64,000 bases of DNA from Gemmatimonadaceae bacterium (GTDB lineage: Bacteria; Gemmatimonadota; Gemmatimonadetes; Gemmatimonadales; Gemmatimonadaceae). Of the stretch, positions 1 to 9,229 are shown piece by piece; position 1 is the stretch's first letter; every line of letters begins with the position of its first letter. The stretch is from contig JAICWO010000005.1 of the NCBI GenBank assembly GCA_025934775.1, positions 124,001 to 188,000 on the forward strand. Reading direction: 5' to 3'. Under the pieces are notes generated by a model that ran no database searches, was not told where the DNA came from, and saw only the letters and a program-made list of their open reading frames with translations. Position numbers and translations under genes: made by a program.

Positions 1-1836
1 TGCGCGGACCTCGCCGGCGAGCAGCTTGACCCGCCGCGAATCAGAGGATGACTGCGCGTCGTTGTCGAGCTGCGTGGCGAGCTGCGCGAGCGTGCTCGTG
101 CGATCGGCGCCACTCGCCTTTTCGGCGCGGTTGAGTGCATCCGAGACCGCGGACAAGCGCGCGGACGAGAGGCCGTTGTCGCGCGTGAGCTGGTCGACGT
201 ATGCGCGCGCGACGACGAACGCCGTCGGCCAGACCAGCTTGGGTTGATCCTGCACGTTGAGCTGGTCGAAGTGCACCAGCTTCGCCGCGTCGATCTCGTT
301 CTGCGTGAGGTTCGCGCTCGGCGCGAGATCGAACACGTCGAAACCGCGCGCGATCTCCGAACCATAGATGTGACCGTTGTACCAGTACGCCGACCAGTAG
401 CCGGCGAGATACAGCGTGTCCTTGTTCATCGGGCCGCGGTCGAAGTACGCGATCTCCTTGGGATGCGCGGGATCGGTCCAGTCGAACACCGAGATGCCGC
501 CCTGGTACCACGCCTGTGCCATGATGTCGCGGCCCGGCACCGGGATCAGCGAGCCGTTGTGCGCCACGCAGTTCTCCGTCTGCGTCTGCGGCGCGGGGAG
601 CTTGTAATACCCGTCGAAGTCGAGCGAATCGTGATCGATCGTGAAGATCGCGTCGGCGCCCCAGTGCGGATCGTCCGTCGCGCGGCACCGCGGCTGTGTG
701 CCGCCGCCCCACTCGTCGGAGAAGAGCACCTTGTGTCCGTCGTTGCTGAACGTGGCCGAGTGCCAGAACGAGAAGTTCGTGTCCGATGCGGCGAAGAGAC
801 GCCGCGGGTGCGCCGGATCGCGAATGTCGAGGAGCACGCCGTACCCAGCGCACGCACCGCCGGCGAGACCGATTGCCGGATAGACCGTAATGTCGTGGCA
901 CTGCACCGGACCGGTCGGCGGGCCGGCGGGACGGCGCTGCGGCATCGTACGGCCCGCACGCGCGGCGGCCGCTTCACGCTCGGCGCGAAGCTTCGCGGCG
1001 GCGATGCTGTCCGCGGGCGTCTCACCGTGATGCTCCACGGCGCCGAGGTGCGCCAGAATGTCCGGCTTGCTGATCACGTGCGCCTTCGCCGGATTCGCGA
1101 GCGGCACCTGGATCACCTCGATCCGGAACAACTCGCTGTTGGGATCCTGCTGCGGCGTCGCGCCCGAGCAGCCCGCGAGCTCCGCGGCCGGCCGCACCGG
1201 CGCGGATCCGGACACGTAGATGTAGATGTTGTTCGGATCGTTCGGGTCGGTGACGACCGTGTGCGTGTGCGAGCCGCGGCAGGTCTGCACGTTGGCGATG
1301 TACTTCGGGTGCCTGATGTCGCTGATGTCGAAGATGCGAATGCCGCGGAGCCGCTCCGGGCTCACCGTCGCCGTGTCGCCCTGGATGCCGCAGTCGAGCC
1401 GGCCGCCGAGCTCTTCACCAGATACGAATAACAGATTTTTATATACTGAAACGTCGCTCTGCGAGCCGCGGCAGACATACGCGTCGGCGACCGTGGCATG
1501 CGCCGGATTGGAGATGTCCCAGACGGTGAAGCCGCTGAAGTTGCCCTGAATCGCGTAGTTGCCCGTGAACGTCAGGTCGGAGTTGGCGAGCGAGAGCCCC
1601 GCGGGCGACTTCGGCAGGAACGCCGGCGCCGGTTTGTTCTCCGAGACTTTCTTCAGGTTCCAGATTGCTTCGCCGGCGTTGAACCAGCCGGCGCTCAGCC
1701 CCACGCGCGCATCCGTGCTCGACGACTGCGTGACGGTGGGGGAAGGGGAGGGTGTGGCGGCTGCATGCGATGACGCGCATCCGGCGGCAGACAGCACGCC
1801 CATGGCGATGGCGACGGACGAATAGCCAAGTCTCAT
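1..1836 (-). CDS. LVIVD-repeat secreted lipoprotein (3' end outside window)
   Basis: Reading down from an ATG at 1836 the frame stays open for 612 codons to the window edge, so the C-terminus is missing. The N-terminus (MRLGYSSVAIAMGVLSAAGC) is a lipoprotein signal with Cys20. The body has repeated short units such as GIRIFDISD, GYGVLLDIRD and ISVFDWTDPAHPKEIAYFDR, the signature of LVIVD/choice-of-anchor beta-propeller proteins, and about ten Cys residues, suggesting an exported, disulfide-bonded fold. The start overlaps the stop of the upstream DUF305 gene by four bases (ATGA), so the two are probably translationally coupled. Family assignment is good; no reaction can be assigned. A short A+T-rich stretch with rare codons lies at 1421-1452. 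Confidence 0.8.
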   Translation of the reverse strand, partial: MRLGYSSVAIAMGVLSAAGCASSHAAATPSPSPTVTQSSSTDARVGLSAGWFNAGEAIWNLKKVSENKPAPAFLPKSPAGLSLANSDLTFTGNYAIQGNFSGFTVWDISNPAHATVADAYVCRGSQSDVSVYKNLLFVSGEELGGRLDCGIQGDTATVSPERLRGIRIFDISDIRHPKYIANVQTCRGSHTHTVVTDPNDPNNIYIYVSGSAPVRPAAELAGCSGATPQQDPNSELFRIEVIQVPLANPAKAHVISKPDILAHLGAVEHHGETPADSIAAAKLRAEREAAAARAGRTMPQRRPAGPPTGPVQCHDITVYPAIGLAGGACAGYGVLLDIRDPAHPRRLFAASDTNFSFWHSATFSNDGHKVLFSDEWGGGTQPRCRATDDPHWGADAIFTIDHDSLDFDGYYKLPAPQTQTENCVAHNGSLIPVPGRDIMAQAWYQGGISVFDWTDPAHPKEIAYFDRGPMNKDTLYLAGYWSAYWYNGHIYGSEIARGFDVFDLAPSANLTQNEIDAAKLVHFDQLNVQDQPKLVWPTAFVVARAYVDQLTRDNGLSSARLSAVSDALNRAEKASGADRTSTLAQLATQLDNDAQSSSDSRRVKLLAGEVRA

Positions 1837-2549
1837 GGTCGGGTACCTTGATGTGAGGAAGCATCGTACGCGGCCAGCATCTTCCGCATACGGTCGATCT
1901 CCGTGGTCTGGTCCGTATTCACGTCGGACACGAACCGGAACACGTCTGCATCCTGCGCCGCGCCCGGCACGGCGAGGAGATGTTGAACCATCTCCAACGC
2001 GCCGGTGTGGTGCTGGATCATGAACGTGAGGAACAGACGGTCGAACTCGGCGCCGCGCGCCGCGTCGAGCTGCTTCATCTGCTCCGGGGTCAGCATGCCA
2101 GGCATCAGCGTGTCGCCCGCGCCCATGCCCGACATTCCACTCATGCCGCTCATCCCGGCCATGTCGTGTCCCGACATTTCGTGCGCGAGCGGATCGGGTG
2201 TGGGCTCATGCCGCGCGCGAAGCCACCGCTGCATGAACGCGATCTCGTCGCGCTGGGCGACGTTGATGCGACCCGCCAGCGTCTTCACCGGCGCGCTCGC
2301 GCCGTGCGTCGGCACCCAGCCGGCCATTGTGACCGCCTGGGCGTGGTGGTGAATCATGCCTTGCATGAAGGCGACGTCGGCGCGCGTGTACGGCGTCGCG
2401 TGCGCGTCGGCCATCTGCGCCGGCGTCATTGGCGCGTTGTTGGACGGGACGGGCGCCGTCGCCGCACTCGACGGGCGAGCCGCCGTCGAGCACGCAGCCG
2501 CGACCAGCAGCGCGCCGAGAGCGGCCGCACGCGTCGTCGATTTACTCAT
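1833..2549 (-). CDS. DUF305 lipoprotein with Met/His-rich tract
   Basis: A 238-residue protein. The start MSKSTTRAAALGALLVAAAC is preferred over upstream in-frame codons because it begins a lipoprotein signal (Cys20) and has an AGGAGAG ribosome site just upstream. Two ferritin-like DUF305 halves are visible: FMQGMIHHHAQAVTMA near the N-terminus and FLTFMIQHHTGALEM near the C-terminus, each with the paired His of the family. Between them is a Met/His-rich stretch with repeated MSG units (about 2110-2185), typical of periplasmic Cu(I)-binding sequences. DUF305 proteins are often linked to copper handling; a copper role here is inference. It overlaps the LVIVD gene by four bases and is divergent from the acylase gene. 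Confidence 0.85.
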   Translation of the reverse strand: MSKSTTRAAALGALLVAAACSTAARPSSAATAPVPSNNAPMTPAQMADAHATPYTRADVAFMQGMIHHHAQAVTMAGWVPTHGASAPVKTLAGRINVAQRDEIAFMQRWLRARHEPTPDPLAHEMSGHDMAGMSGMSGMSGMGAGDTLMPGMLTPEQMKQLDAARGAEFDRLFLTFMIQHHTGALEMVQHLLAVPGAAQDADVFRFVSDVNTDQTTEIDRMRKMLAAYDASSHQGTRP

Positions 2550-2691
2550 GGATCTCTCCTGCATCGTACCTAACGCAACGTATTGAATGGTCATCGCCGC
2601 GGAAAGCGGTCCGGCCCGACCGGTCGCACCGTTGAAATGCCGCCGACGGTGGAGCATGATTGCAGCACCTCAATTCCGCCGGCCTTTCGCC

Positions 2692-4929
2692 ATGAAACCA
2701 TACGTCCGTCTTTTCCTCGGCCTCTCCCTCGGCAGCGCGGCTGTTGCGAGCGCCCAATCTCCGTCCAAAGCCGAGCTCGCGCGCTGGCAGCGCGAAGCGA
2801 ACGCGGTGACGATCGTGCGGGACGATTGGGGCATCGCCCACGTCCACGGGCACACCGACGCGGACGCGGTCTTCGGAATGATCTACGCGCAATCCGAAGA
2901 TGATTTCAACCGCGTTGAGAACAATTATCTCCTCTCGCTCGGCCGCCTCGCCGAAGCCGAGGGCGAGAAGGAGATCTGGCGCGACCTGCGGCAGAAGCTG
3001 TTCATCAACCCGGACACGCTGAAGAAGCTCTATGGCGAGAGCCCGTCGTGGCTGAAGGCGCTCATGAACTCGTGGGCAGACGGGCTGAACTACTACATGT
3101 ACACGCATCCGAACGAAAAGCCGCGCGTCATCACACACTATGAGCCGTGGATGGCGCTGTCGTTCACCGAAGGCAGCATCGGCGGCGACATCGAGCGGGT
3201 GAACCTGAATCAGCTCGCCGCGTTCTACGGCGGTGCGGGCTCCGCCAGCGCGACGAGCGGCACGTCGCCGCTGGGCGACGGGCCAACGGGCGACGGCTGG
3301 GACTATCACGAGCCAACCGGATCGAACGGCTTCGCGATCGCGCCGAAGAACACGGCGGATCACCACGCGATCCTCTGGATCAATCCGCACACGTCGTTCT
3401 ACTTCCGCTCCGAGCTCCAGATGTCGAGCGACGAGGGTCTCGACGCCTACGGCGCGGTGACGTGGGGACAAATTTTTATCTACCAGGGCTTCAACCCGAC
3501 CGCGGGGTGGATGCACACGTCGAGCGGCGTCGACAACATCGACGAGTTTCTCGAGACCGTGAACAAGGCGGGCAGCGGCTACACGTACCTGCACGGAGGA
3601 AAGCAGCTCCATTTCCTGTCCAACACGATCACTGTTCCGTACAAGACCGACAACGGCATGGCGAAGCGCACGTTCACGGCCTACTACACGCAGCACGGGC
3701 CGGTCGTGCGCAGTCAGGGCGACAAGTGGGTGACCACGAGCCTGATGAACAGCCCGATCAACGCGCTCATTCAGTCGTATAGCCGCACCAAGGCGAAGGA
3801 TCTCGCCGCGTGGGAGAAGATCATGGAGTTGCACACCAACTCCTCGAACAACACGCTGTTCGCCGACAAGGAAGGCAACATCGCGTACTTCCACTCGAAC
3901 TACATTCCGCGCCGCGACACGAGCTTCGATTGGACGAAGCCAGTCGACGGCAGCGACCCGCGTACCGACTATCGCGGTGTGCTCTCGCTCAACGAGACGC
4001 CGAATTCCATCAACCCGGCGAACGGGTTCGCGTTCAACGTCAACAACTGGCCGTGGTCGTCGTCCGGCCCGGACAGCCCGAAGCAGGCGAACTTCCCGAA
4101 GTACGTCGAGACGGGCCGCGAAGAATCGCCGCGCGGCTACCACGCGCTCCGCGTGCTCGAGAACAAGCACGACTTCACGCGCGCGTCGGTGATCGCGGCG
4201 GCGTTCGACAGCTACCTGCCGTACTTCGCGACGACGATTCCCGCGCTGCTCAAAGCCTACGACGCGCTGCCGTCGGGCGACTCGCTCAAGTCGAATGTCG
4301 CCGACCAGATCGCGATGTTGCGCAATTGGGATTACCGGTGGTCCGCGAGCTCGATCCCAACATCGCTCGCGGTGTTCTGGGGTGAAGAAGCCGAGCGCCG
4401 TGTCGGCGGCCGGGGGCGCGGGCGCGGCGGCGCGCGCGGAAAGTATCTGAGCGCCGAGGACTACATCGCGTCCGGCACCGCACCGGCGCAGGATCTGGTT
4501 GGCGCGCTCGCCACCGCCTCGGCTCGGCTCACGTCGGACTTCGGCACGTGGAAGACGCCGTGGGGCGACATCAATCGCTTCCAGCGCCTCGATGATGATA
4601 TTGAAAATCACTTCGACGACAGCAAGCCGAGCATGCCCGTGCCGTTCACGTCGTCGCGCTGGGGCTCGCTCGCATCGTTCGGCGCGCGCCCGTACTCGAA
4701 TACCAAGAAGTGGTACGGCACGAGCGGCAACAGCTTCCTCGCCGTCGTGGAGTTCGGCGATAGCGTCCATGCGCGCGCGGTGACCGCCGGCGGCGAGAGC
4801 GGCCATCCCGACTCGAGGCACTTCCAGGACGAAGCGTCGCGCTACGCGTCGGGCGATCTGCGGGAGGTGTACTTCTATCCGTCGCAGCTCATGGGGCACA
4901 CGGAGCGGACGTACCACCCCGGGAAGTGA
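2692..4929 (+). CDS. penicillin acylase family N-terminal-nucleophile hydrolase
   Basis: A 745-residue precursor of the penicillin amidase / acyl-homoserine-lactone acylase family. The start (MKPYVRLFLGLSLGSAAVAS) opens a Sec signal peptide ending near AQS. The alpha-subunit-like region carries VTIVRDDWGIAHVHGHTDADAVFG. The autoprocessing site is in EPTGSNGFAIAPKNT; Ser211 (codon 3322-3324) would become the beta-subunit N-terminal nucleophile. The C-terminal half keeps GESGHPDSRHFQDE, a conserved beta-chain segment. The enzymes hydrolyse amide bonds of acylated amines in the periplasm. The real substrate (acyl-HSL, beta-lactam or acyl peptide) cannot be told from sequence. An Arg/Gly-rich insert (about 4396-4440) is not typical of the family. 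Longer upstream starts add no signal-like sequence and were not chosen. Confidence 0.9.
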   Translation: MKPYVRLFLGLSLGSAAVASAQSPSKAELARWQREANAVTIVRDDWGIAHVHGHTDADAVFGMIYAQSEDDFNRVENNYLLSLGRLAEAEGEKEIWRDLRQKLFINPDTLKKLYGESPSWLKALMNSWADGLNYYMYTHPNEKPRVITHYEPWMALSFTEGSIGGDIERVNLNQLAAFYGGAGSASATSGTSPLGDGPTGDGWDYHEPTGSNGFAIAPKNTADHHAILWINPHTSFYFRSELQMSSDEGLDAYGAVTWGQIFIYQGFNPTAGWMHTSSGVDNIDEFLETVNKAGSGYTYLHGGKQLHFLSNTITVPYKTDNGMAKRTFTAYYTQHGPVVRSQGDKWVTTSLMNSPINALIQSYSRTKAKDLAAWEKIMELHTNSSNNTLFADKEGNIAYFHSNYIPRRDTSFDWTKPVDGSDPRTDYRGVLSLNETPNSINPANGFAFNVNNWPWSSSGPDSPKQANFPKYVETGREESPRGYHALRVLENKHDFTRASVIAAAFDSYLPYFATTIPALLKAYDALPSGDSLKSNVADQIAMLRNWDYRWSASSIPTSLAVFWGEEAERRVGGRGRGRGGARGKYLSAEDYIASGTAPAQDLVGALATASARLTSDFGTWKTPWGDINRFQRLDDDIENHFDDSKPSMPVPFTSSRWGSLASFGARPYSNTKKWYGTSGNSFLAVVEFGDSVHARAVTAGGESGHPDSRHFQDEASRYASGDLREVYFYPSQLMGHTERTYHPGK

Positions 4930-4949
4930 CCGGCGCGCCAATGTAGTTC

Positions 4950-5405
4950 ATGCACTCGCTCGCGCGGCTCTACATCAAGACGGCGATCATCTTCCTGATG
5001 CTCGGGTTGGGCATCGGGGGATGGGCGCTCGTCGTGCGCGAGCTCGGCGGCGGCTACCCGAGCGTGTACGTCATCAGCGCGCACACGCACGCGATCCTCG
5101 TCGGCTTCGTGATGCTCATGATCCTGGGCGTCGCGCTGTGGATGTTCCCGCGTCCGGCCGGCGAGGACCAGCGGTACTCGCCGGCGCTCGCCATCGTGGC
5201 GTACTGGCTGATCACGATCGGGACCGCGGCCCGCATGACGGGTGAGCTGGCGCGCACCGCGAGCGGCGCGGCGTGGCTCCGCTGGAGCATCGTCGTATCA
5301 GGGTTGCTCCAGATCGCGGGCCTCGCGGTGTTCTTCTACACGATGTGGTCGCGCATCCGTCCCGCCGGAAGCCGCGCGCGCGAGAAGGCCGGCGAGCGCT
5401 TTTAG
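4950..5405 (+). CDS. small four-helix membrane protein resembling heme-copper oxidase subunit I
   Basis: A 151-residue protein with about four hydrophobic helices (roughly residues 9-30, 43-66, 80-97 and 109-130). The second helix contains SAHTHAILVGFVMLMILGVALW followed by FPRP, the pattern seen in small proteins related to cbb3-type cytochrome oxidase subunit I, with His residues that could bind heme. It is far too short to be an oxidase catalytic subunit, which has about 12 helices, and none of the copper/tyrosine active site is present. It follows the acylase by 20 bases on the same strand; no good ribosome site is visible. Function unknown; a heme-binding or NO/O2-sensing membrane role would be speculative. 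Confidence 0.7.
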   Translation: MHSLARLYIKTAIIFLMLGLGIGGWALVVRELGGGYPSVYVISAHTHAILVGFVMLMILGVALWMFPRPAGEDQRYSPALAIVAYWLITIGTAARMTGELARTASGAAWLRWSIVVSGLLQIAGLAVFFYTMWSRIRPAGSRAREKAGERF

Positions 5406-5411
5406 CGTTCT

Positions 5412-5945
5412 TTAATCGGCGCGCATGCGCGGCGCGTCGCCGCACAGCGCGCGGGTCGCCGCCACGGCCTCGCTCCGCTCGAGCAGCGTCGCCGCGGCCG
5501 CCGGTGCGCGCTCGTGCGCGAGGGCGGTGAGCCGCGCGAGGTACTCCATCATCTCGCGGCTCGAGAGTCCGTGGACGCCGTCGCGCCAGAGCGTGACGGC
5601 CCGCCACGCGCCGCGCCACGTCCGCTGCGACAGGATCTTCACCTGCTCGTGCTCGTCGAGCACGAGCACGCCGTGCAGGCGTTCGATGGCCGGCGTGCGC
5701 GCCGCGGCGAGGTGTGCGTCGACGAGCGACCAATGCTCGATGCGTCCCTGGCGCATCGGCAGGTTCTGCGGCGGAATGGACGCCAGCTCGAGCACGTGAC
5801 GCATCGTCACGATGCCCGACGCGAGCGCGGCGATTCTCGTCTCTTCGACCGCGGTCAACTCGACCGCGTATCGGTTGATTTCCCGACAGCGTTCGACGAG
5901 GTCGGCGAGCGCTTTGGGCGTGGGCACGTAAATGGATTCCTGCAT
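5412..5945 (-). CDS. hypothetical protein
   Basis: A 177-residue soluble protein (MQESIYVPTPKALADLVERC...) with no signal peptide or membrane segment. It is rich in Ala, Arg and Glu and predicted mostly helical. I do not recognise a family. The start at 5945 is chosen because the sequence before it (an in-frame extension to 6065) is low quality and overlaps nothing conserved; no clear ribosome site precedes either start. The gene is convergent with the membrane protein at 4950-5405, with only six bases between the stops. Coding evidence is the long frame with strong GC bias at third positions. Confidence 0.6.
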   Translation of the reverse strand: MQESIYVPTPKALADLVERCREINRYAVELTAVEETRIAALASGIVTMRHVLELASIPPQNLPMRQGRIEHWSLVDAHLAAARTPAIERLHGVLVLDEHEQVKILSQRTWRGAWRAVTLWRDGVHGLSSREMMEYLARLTALAHERAPAAAATLLERSEAVAATRALCGDAPRMRAD

Positions 5946-6112
5946 CAACGGATGGCGGCGGCAGCACTGTCGAAGCGAACACGGCGGACCGCCGCGCTCG
6001 ACCTCCTCATTCTCGATATACACGGAAACGCGCGATCGGTCCCGTGCGCTCGTGAATCCGTGCACAGAAGCGACGCGCCGCGGGTGGTGCAGTGCGGTGG
6101 ATCACGACAGAA

Positions 6113-6190
6113 GAGAGTGGAGAGGGGAGAGTGGAGAGTAGATATCGGTGGTCTCCGCTCTCCGCTCTCCCCTCTCCACGCTCCACTCTC
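6113..6190. repeat. polypurine/polypyrimidine inverted repeat
   Basis: The left arm is built from GTGGAGA and GGGGAGA units (6113-6138) and the right arm (6151-6190) is its imperfect reverse complement, ending CCACTCTC. Folded, it makes a long, strongly biased stem lying just past the stop of the BNR gene (6194) and upstream of the hypothetical gene at 5945. It could end transcription of the BNR gene, but there is no T-run. The unit structure suggests a dispersed intergenic repeat. Confidence 0.7.
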
Positions 6191-6193
6191 GCG

Positions 6194-9094
6194 TTATCCG
6201 TCTATCCGCTCCGCCGGCCTCACGCTGAACGTCTGCGTGTAGCTCTTTCCGTTCGCGGTGAGCTTCGCCGTGAAGGTGCCGCTCAGCATCGTCGTGCCGC
6301 CGCGTCCGCGGCCACGTCCGCCGCCGCCGGCCACCGGCGTCCACACCACGCGGTGCATGCCCGCCGTTGCGGCGAGCGGCTCCGGTGTCGTTTGCCAGAG
6401 TGGCGAGACGTTCGGAATGCCGCCGCCGCGGCCGCCGCGCCCACCGGCGCCGCCTCGTCCCCCGCCGCCGCGGCCGCCGAACCCGGGCTGCTGCTGCGCG
6501 TTGGGATCGCTCGAGAACGTGCGCAGCACCGCGCCGCTCGCGTCGAGAATCTCGACGGTCACCGGCGAGGACGCGTTGTTTCGCAAGTAATAATCGATGT
6601 ACGCGCCGTCCGGCGGATTCGAGGCCTGCGGCTCGTCCTTCTGCAGCGGCGTTCCGTTGTCGCCGCCCTGCACGTAGGTGAGCGTGTCCGCGGGCTTGAA
6701 GAGCACCGCGTCCTCGTTCGCCATCGCCGGCGTGATCTGCCGCAGCGCGCTGATGTCGTCCACCACCCAGAAGCCGCGGCCGTGCGTCGCCACGATGAGA
6801 TCGTTCCCGTAGATCTCGAAGTCGCGCATCGACGTCGTCGGCAGGTTGAGCTGCAGCGGCTCCCAGTGATCGCCGTCATCCAACGACATGAACACGCCGC
6901 GCTCCGTTCCGGCGAAGAGCAGTCCCTGGCGCGCGGGATCCTCGCGGACCACGTGCACGTACACGCCGGCCGGCAGGCCGTTCGTGATCCGCTGCCAGCT
7001 CTTGCCCATGTCGCGCGTGCGATAGATGTACGGATCGAAGTCCTGGAGCTGGTGGCGGTCGACGCTCGCGTACGCGGTGTTGAAGTCGAAGTGCGACGCG
7101 TCGATCGTCGTCACGCGGCTCCACGACGTCACCGCGCTCGGCGTCACGTTCTGCCAGCTCTTGCCGTCGTTCGTCGTGAGTTGAATCAGGCCGTCGTCCG
7201 TCCCGATCCAGATCATCGGCACGAGCAGCGGCGATGGCGCCACGGTGTAGATCACGCCGCGCTTGGCGTTGCGGTCCGTGTCGTCGGCGGCCGCGGCGTC
7301 GAGCGTCGCCGGCACGCCCGGATCCGGCCGCGTGAGATCCGCCGAGATCTTCTTCCACGTGCGCGCGCCGTCGGTGCTCTTATACAAATACTGACTCGCA
7401 TAATATAAAGAGCGCGGATCGGCCTTGGAGAGCACGAGCGGCTGGGTCCAGTCGGCCCGGTCGTCGCCCTGCGTGACGGGACTCGTGGTGCCCGGCATCG
7501 GCGCGTTCGCGCCGAGGTCGAACCGCTGTCCCGTGCCGCCGAAAATGACGCCCGGATGCAGCGGGTCGCCGGCCGTCATGCCGCTCTCGCCGCCGGCCCC
7601 GATCGGCTCCCAGTCGCGCATCGAGATCTCGGCGAACTTCCCGCGCGAGCGCACGGCGACCGCGCCGGAATCCTGCTGCGCCCCCGTCACCCAGTAGGGT
7701 GACCGATAGTCGACCGACACGTGATAGATCTGTGCGGTGGGCTGGTTGAGCCACGAGCTCCACGTGACCTGCCTCGGATCGTCGGCGCGCGCGTTGCGCG
7801 TGATGATCGTTCCCTGATCGCTCGCCACGATCATCGTGTTCGGATCGTCGGCCGAGATCCATGGCTGATGGTAGTCGTCGCCGCCCGGAGAGCCGCGCAG
7901 GGCGACCCACGAATGGCCGCCGTCGCTCGAGCGCGACACCGCGACGTTCGACACGTACACGCGATTCGCGTCGTGCGGATCGACGACGATGTGCTCGAAG
8001 TACCAGCCGCGCCCCCAGAGCGCCTGGTCCGCCGACGTCTTCGTCCACGAGGCACCGCCGTCGTCCGAGCGGAAGAATCCGCCTTGATCGGGCAGCGCAT
8101 CGACGACTGCGTACAGGCGTTTCGGGTCGCTCGCCGCCACCGCGATGCCCGTCTTCCCGATGTCCTTCGCGGGCAGGCCGTTGGTGAGCGGCTTCCAGGT
8201 ATTGCCGCCGTCCGTCGACTTGTAAATGCCCCCGCCCGGTCCGTTGGAGGGGCGGTACGTGTACCAGGGCGGCCGCCGCGTGTTCCACAATCCCGCGTAG
8301 ACCACGTTCGAGTTCGTCGGATCGATCACGACCTCGACGGCGCCGATATTCTCGTCCTTATATAAGACTTTCTGCCACGTCTTGCCGCCGTCGCGCGAGC
8401 GGAACACGCCTCGCTCCGCGTTCGGCGCGTAGAGGTGTCCGATCGCCGCGACGAACACCACGTTCGGGTTGCGTGGATCGACCGCGATCTTGCCGATGTG
8501 CTGCGTCTCGTCGAGGCCGACGTGCGTCCAGCTCTTTCCGCCGTCGGTCGTCTTGTACACGCCGTTGCCGTAGCCCATCGAATCGCGCAGCGTCGACTCG
8601 CCCGTGCCGACGTACACGGTGTCGGGCGCCGACGGCGCGACGCAGAGCGCGCCGATCGACGCGACCGGCTGCGAGTCGAAGACGGGGAACCACACGCGGC
8701 CGCCGTCGATCGTCTTCCAGACCCCGCCGTTCACCGAGCCGAAGTAGAACTCTTCCGGCCGGCCGTGCACGCCGCAGACGGCGTCCGTGCGGCCGCCGCG
8801 GAACGGGCCGAGCATACGCCAGCGGAAGCCGGAGTAGAGATCGGCCATCGCGGCGTGTGCCGGCGGCTGTCCAACGCTCGTGGGCAGGGGAGCGGCGAGC
8901 GCGGCGCCCGGCGTGCTCACCCAGTGGCGGCCGAGCGTGGGACCGAACACGGCCAGTGCGCCGCCGAGCTGTCCAGCGCGAAGGAAGAAGTTGCGTCGCG
9001 AGACGGCCGCCGCATCGGCGGCCGAGTCCGCGGAAGCCGGTGCGGAGTTGGAAGGTTCTGCAGATTCTGCGGGCGGCGGGAGACGATGCGCCAC
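6194..9094 (-). CDS. Tat-exported VPS10/BNR-repeat beta-propeller protein
   Basis: A 966-residue protein starting at GTG 9094, with AGGAG six bases upstream. Residues 32-40 (SRRNFFLRA) form a twin-arginine motif followed by a hydrophobic stretch, so it should leave the cell folded. Many BNR/Asp-box units follow: VYKTTDGGKSWTHVG, VFRSRDGGKTWQKVL, IYKSTDGGNTWKPL, FFRSDDGGASWTKT, LYKSTDGARTWKK. These build the ten-bladed sortilin/VPS10-type or sialidase-like propeller. A Gly/Arg-rich linker (6420-6485) and a second (6300-6330) flank a C-terminal beta domain. No sialidase catalytic Arg triad could be identified, so hydrolase activity is not claimed. It resembles the Sec-exported protein at 59680-62877. 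Low-GC codon runs occur at 7378-7411 and 8356-8371. Confidence 0.9.
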   Translation of the reverse strand: MAHRLPPPAESAEPSNSAPASADSAADAAAVSRRNFFLRAGQLGGALAVFGPTLGRHWVSTPGAALAAPLPTSVGQPPAHAAMADLYSGFRWRMLGPFRGGRTDAVCGVHGRPEEFYFGSVNGGVWKTIDGGRVWFPVFDSQPVASIGALCVAPSAPDTVYVGTGESTLRDSMGYGNGVYKTTDGGKSWTHVGLDETQHIGKIAVDPRNPNVVFVAAIGHLYAPNAERGVFRSRDGGKTWQKVLYKDENIGAVEVVIDPTNSNVVYAGLWNTRRPPWYTYRPSNGPGGGIYKSTDGGNTWKPLTNGLPAKDIGKTGIAVAASDPKRLYAVVDALPDQGGFFRSDDGGASWTKTSADQALWGRGWYFEHIVVDPHDANRVYVSNVAVSRSSDGGHSWVALRGSPGGDDYHQPWISADDPNTMIVASDQGTIITRNARADDPRQVTWSSWLNQPTAQIYHVSVDYRSPYWVTGAQQDSGAVAVRSRGKFAEISMRDWEPIGAGGESGMTAGDPLHPGVIFGGTGQRFDLGANAPMPGTTSPVTQGDDRADWTQPLVLSKADPRSLYYASQYLYKSTDGARTWKKISADLTRPDPGVPATLDAAAADDTDRNAKRGVIYTVAPSPLLVPMIWIGTDDGLIQLTTNDGKSWQNVTPSAVTSWSRVTTIDASHFDFNTAYASVDRHQLQDFDPYIYRTRDMGKSWQRITNGLPAGVYVHVVREDPARQGLLFAGTERGVFMSLDDGDHWEPLQLNLPTTSMRDFEIYGNDLIVATHGRGFWVVDDISALRQITPAMANEDAVLFKPADTLTYVQGGDNGTPLQKDEPQASNPPDGAYIDYYLRNNASSPVTVEILDASGAVLRTFSSDPNAQQQPGFGGRGGGGRGGAGGRGGRGGGIPNVSPLWQTTPEPLAATAGMHRVVWTPVAGGGGRGRGRGGTTMLSGTFTAKLTANGKSYTQTFSVRPAERIDG

Positions 9095-9229
9095 GGGAGC
9101 TCCTGGTGAAGGCGGGGAAGACCTGTCGAACCGTATTCGAATACCAGGAACGGCACGGTCGTGTCAAGCGCGATGACGACCGGTGCAGCTCTTGCCGTTC
9201 TAGGCGGGAGACGCCTTCAGGATGGCTGT

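Noticed and set aside
2542-4941. 799-codon minus-strand open frame opposite the acylase gene
   Set aside because: Arg/Val-rich antisense frame produced by GC-biased third positions; the plus-strand frame has catalytic motifs and a signal peptide.
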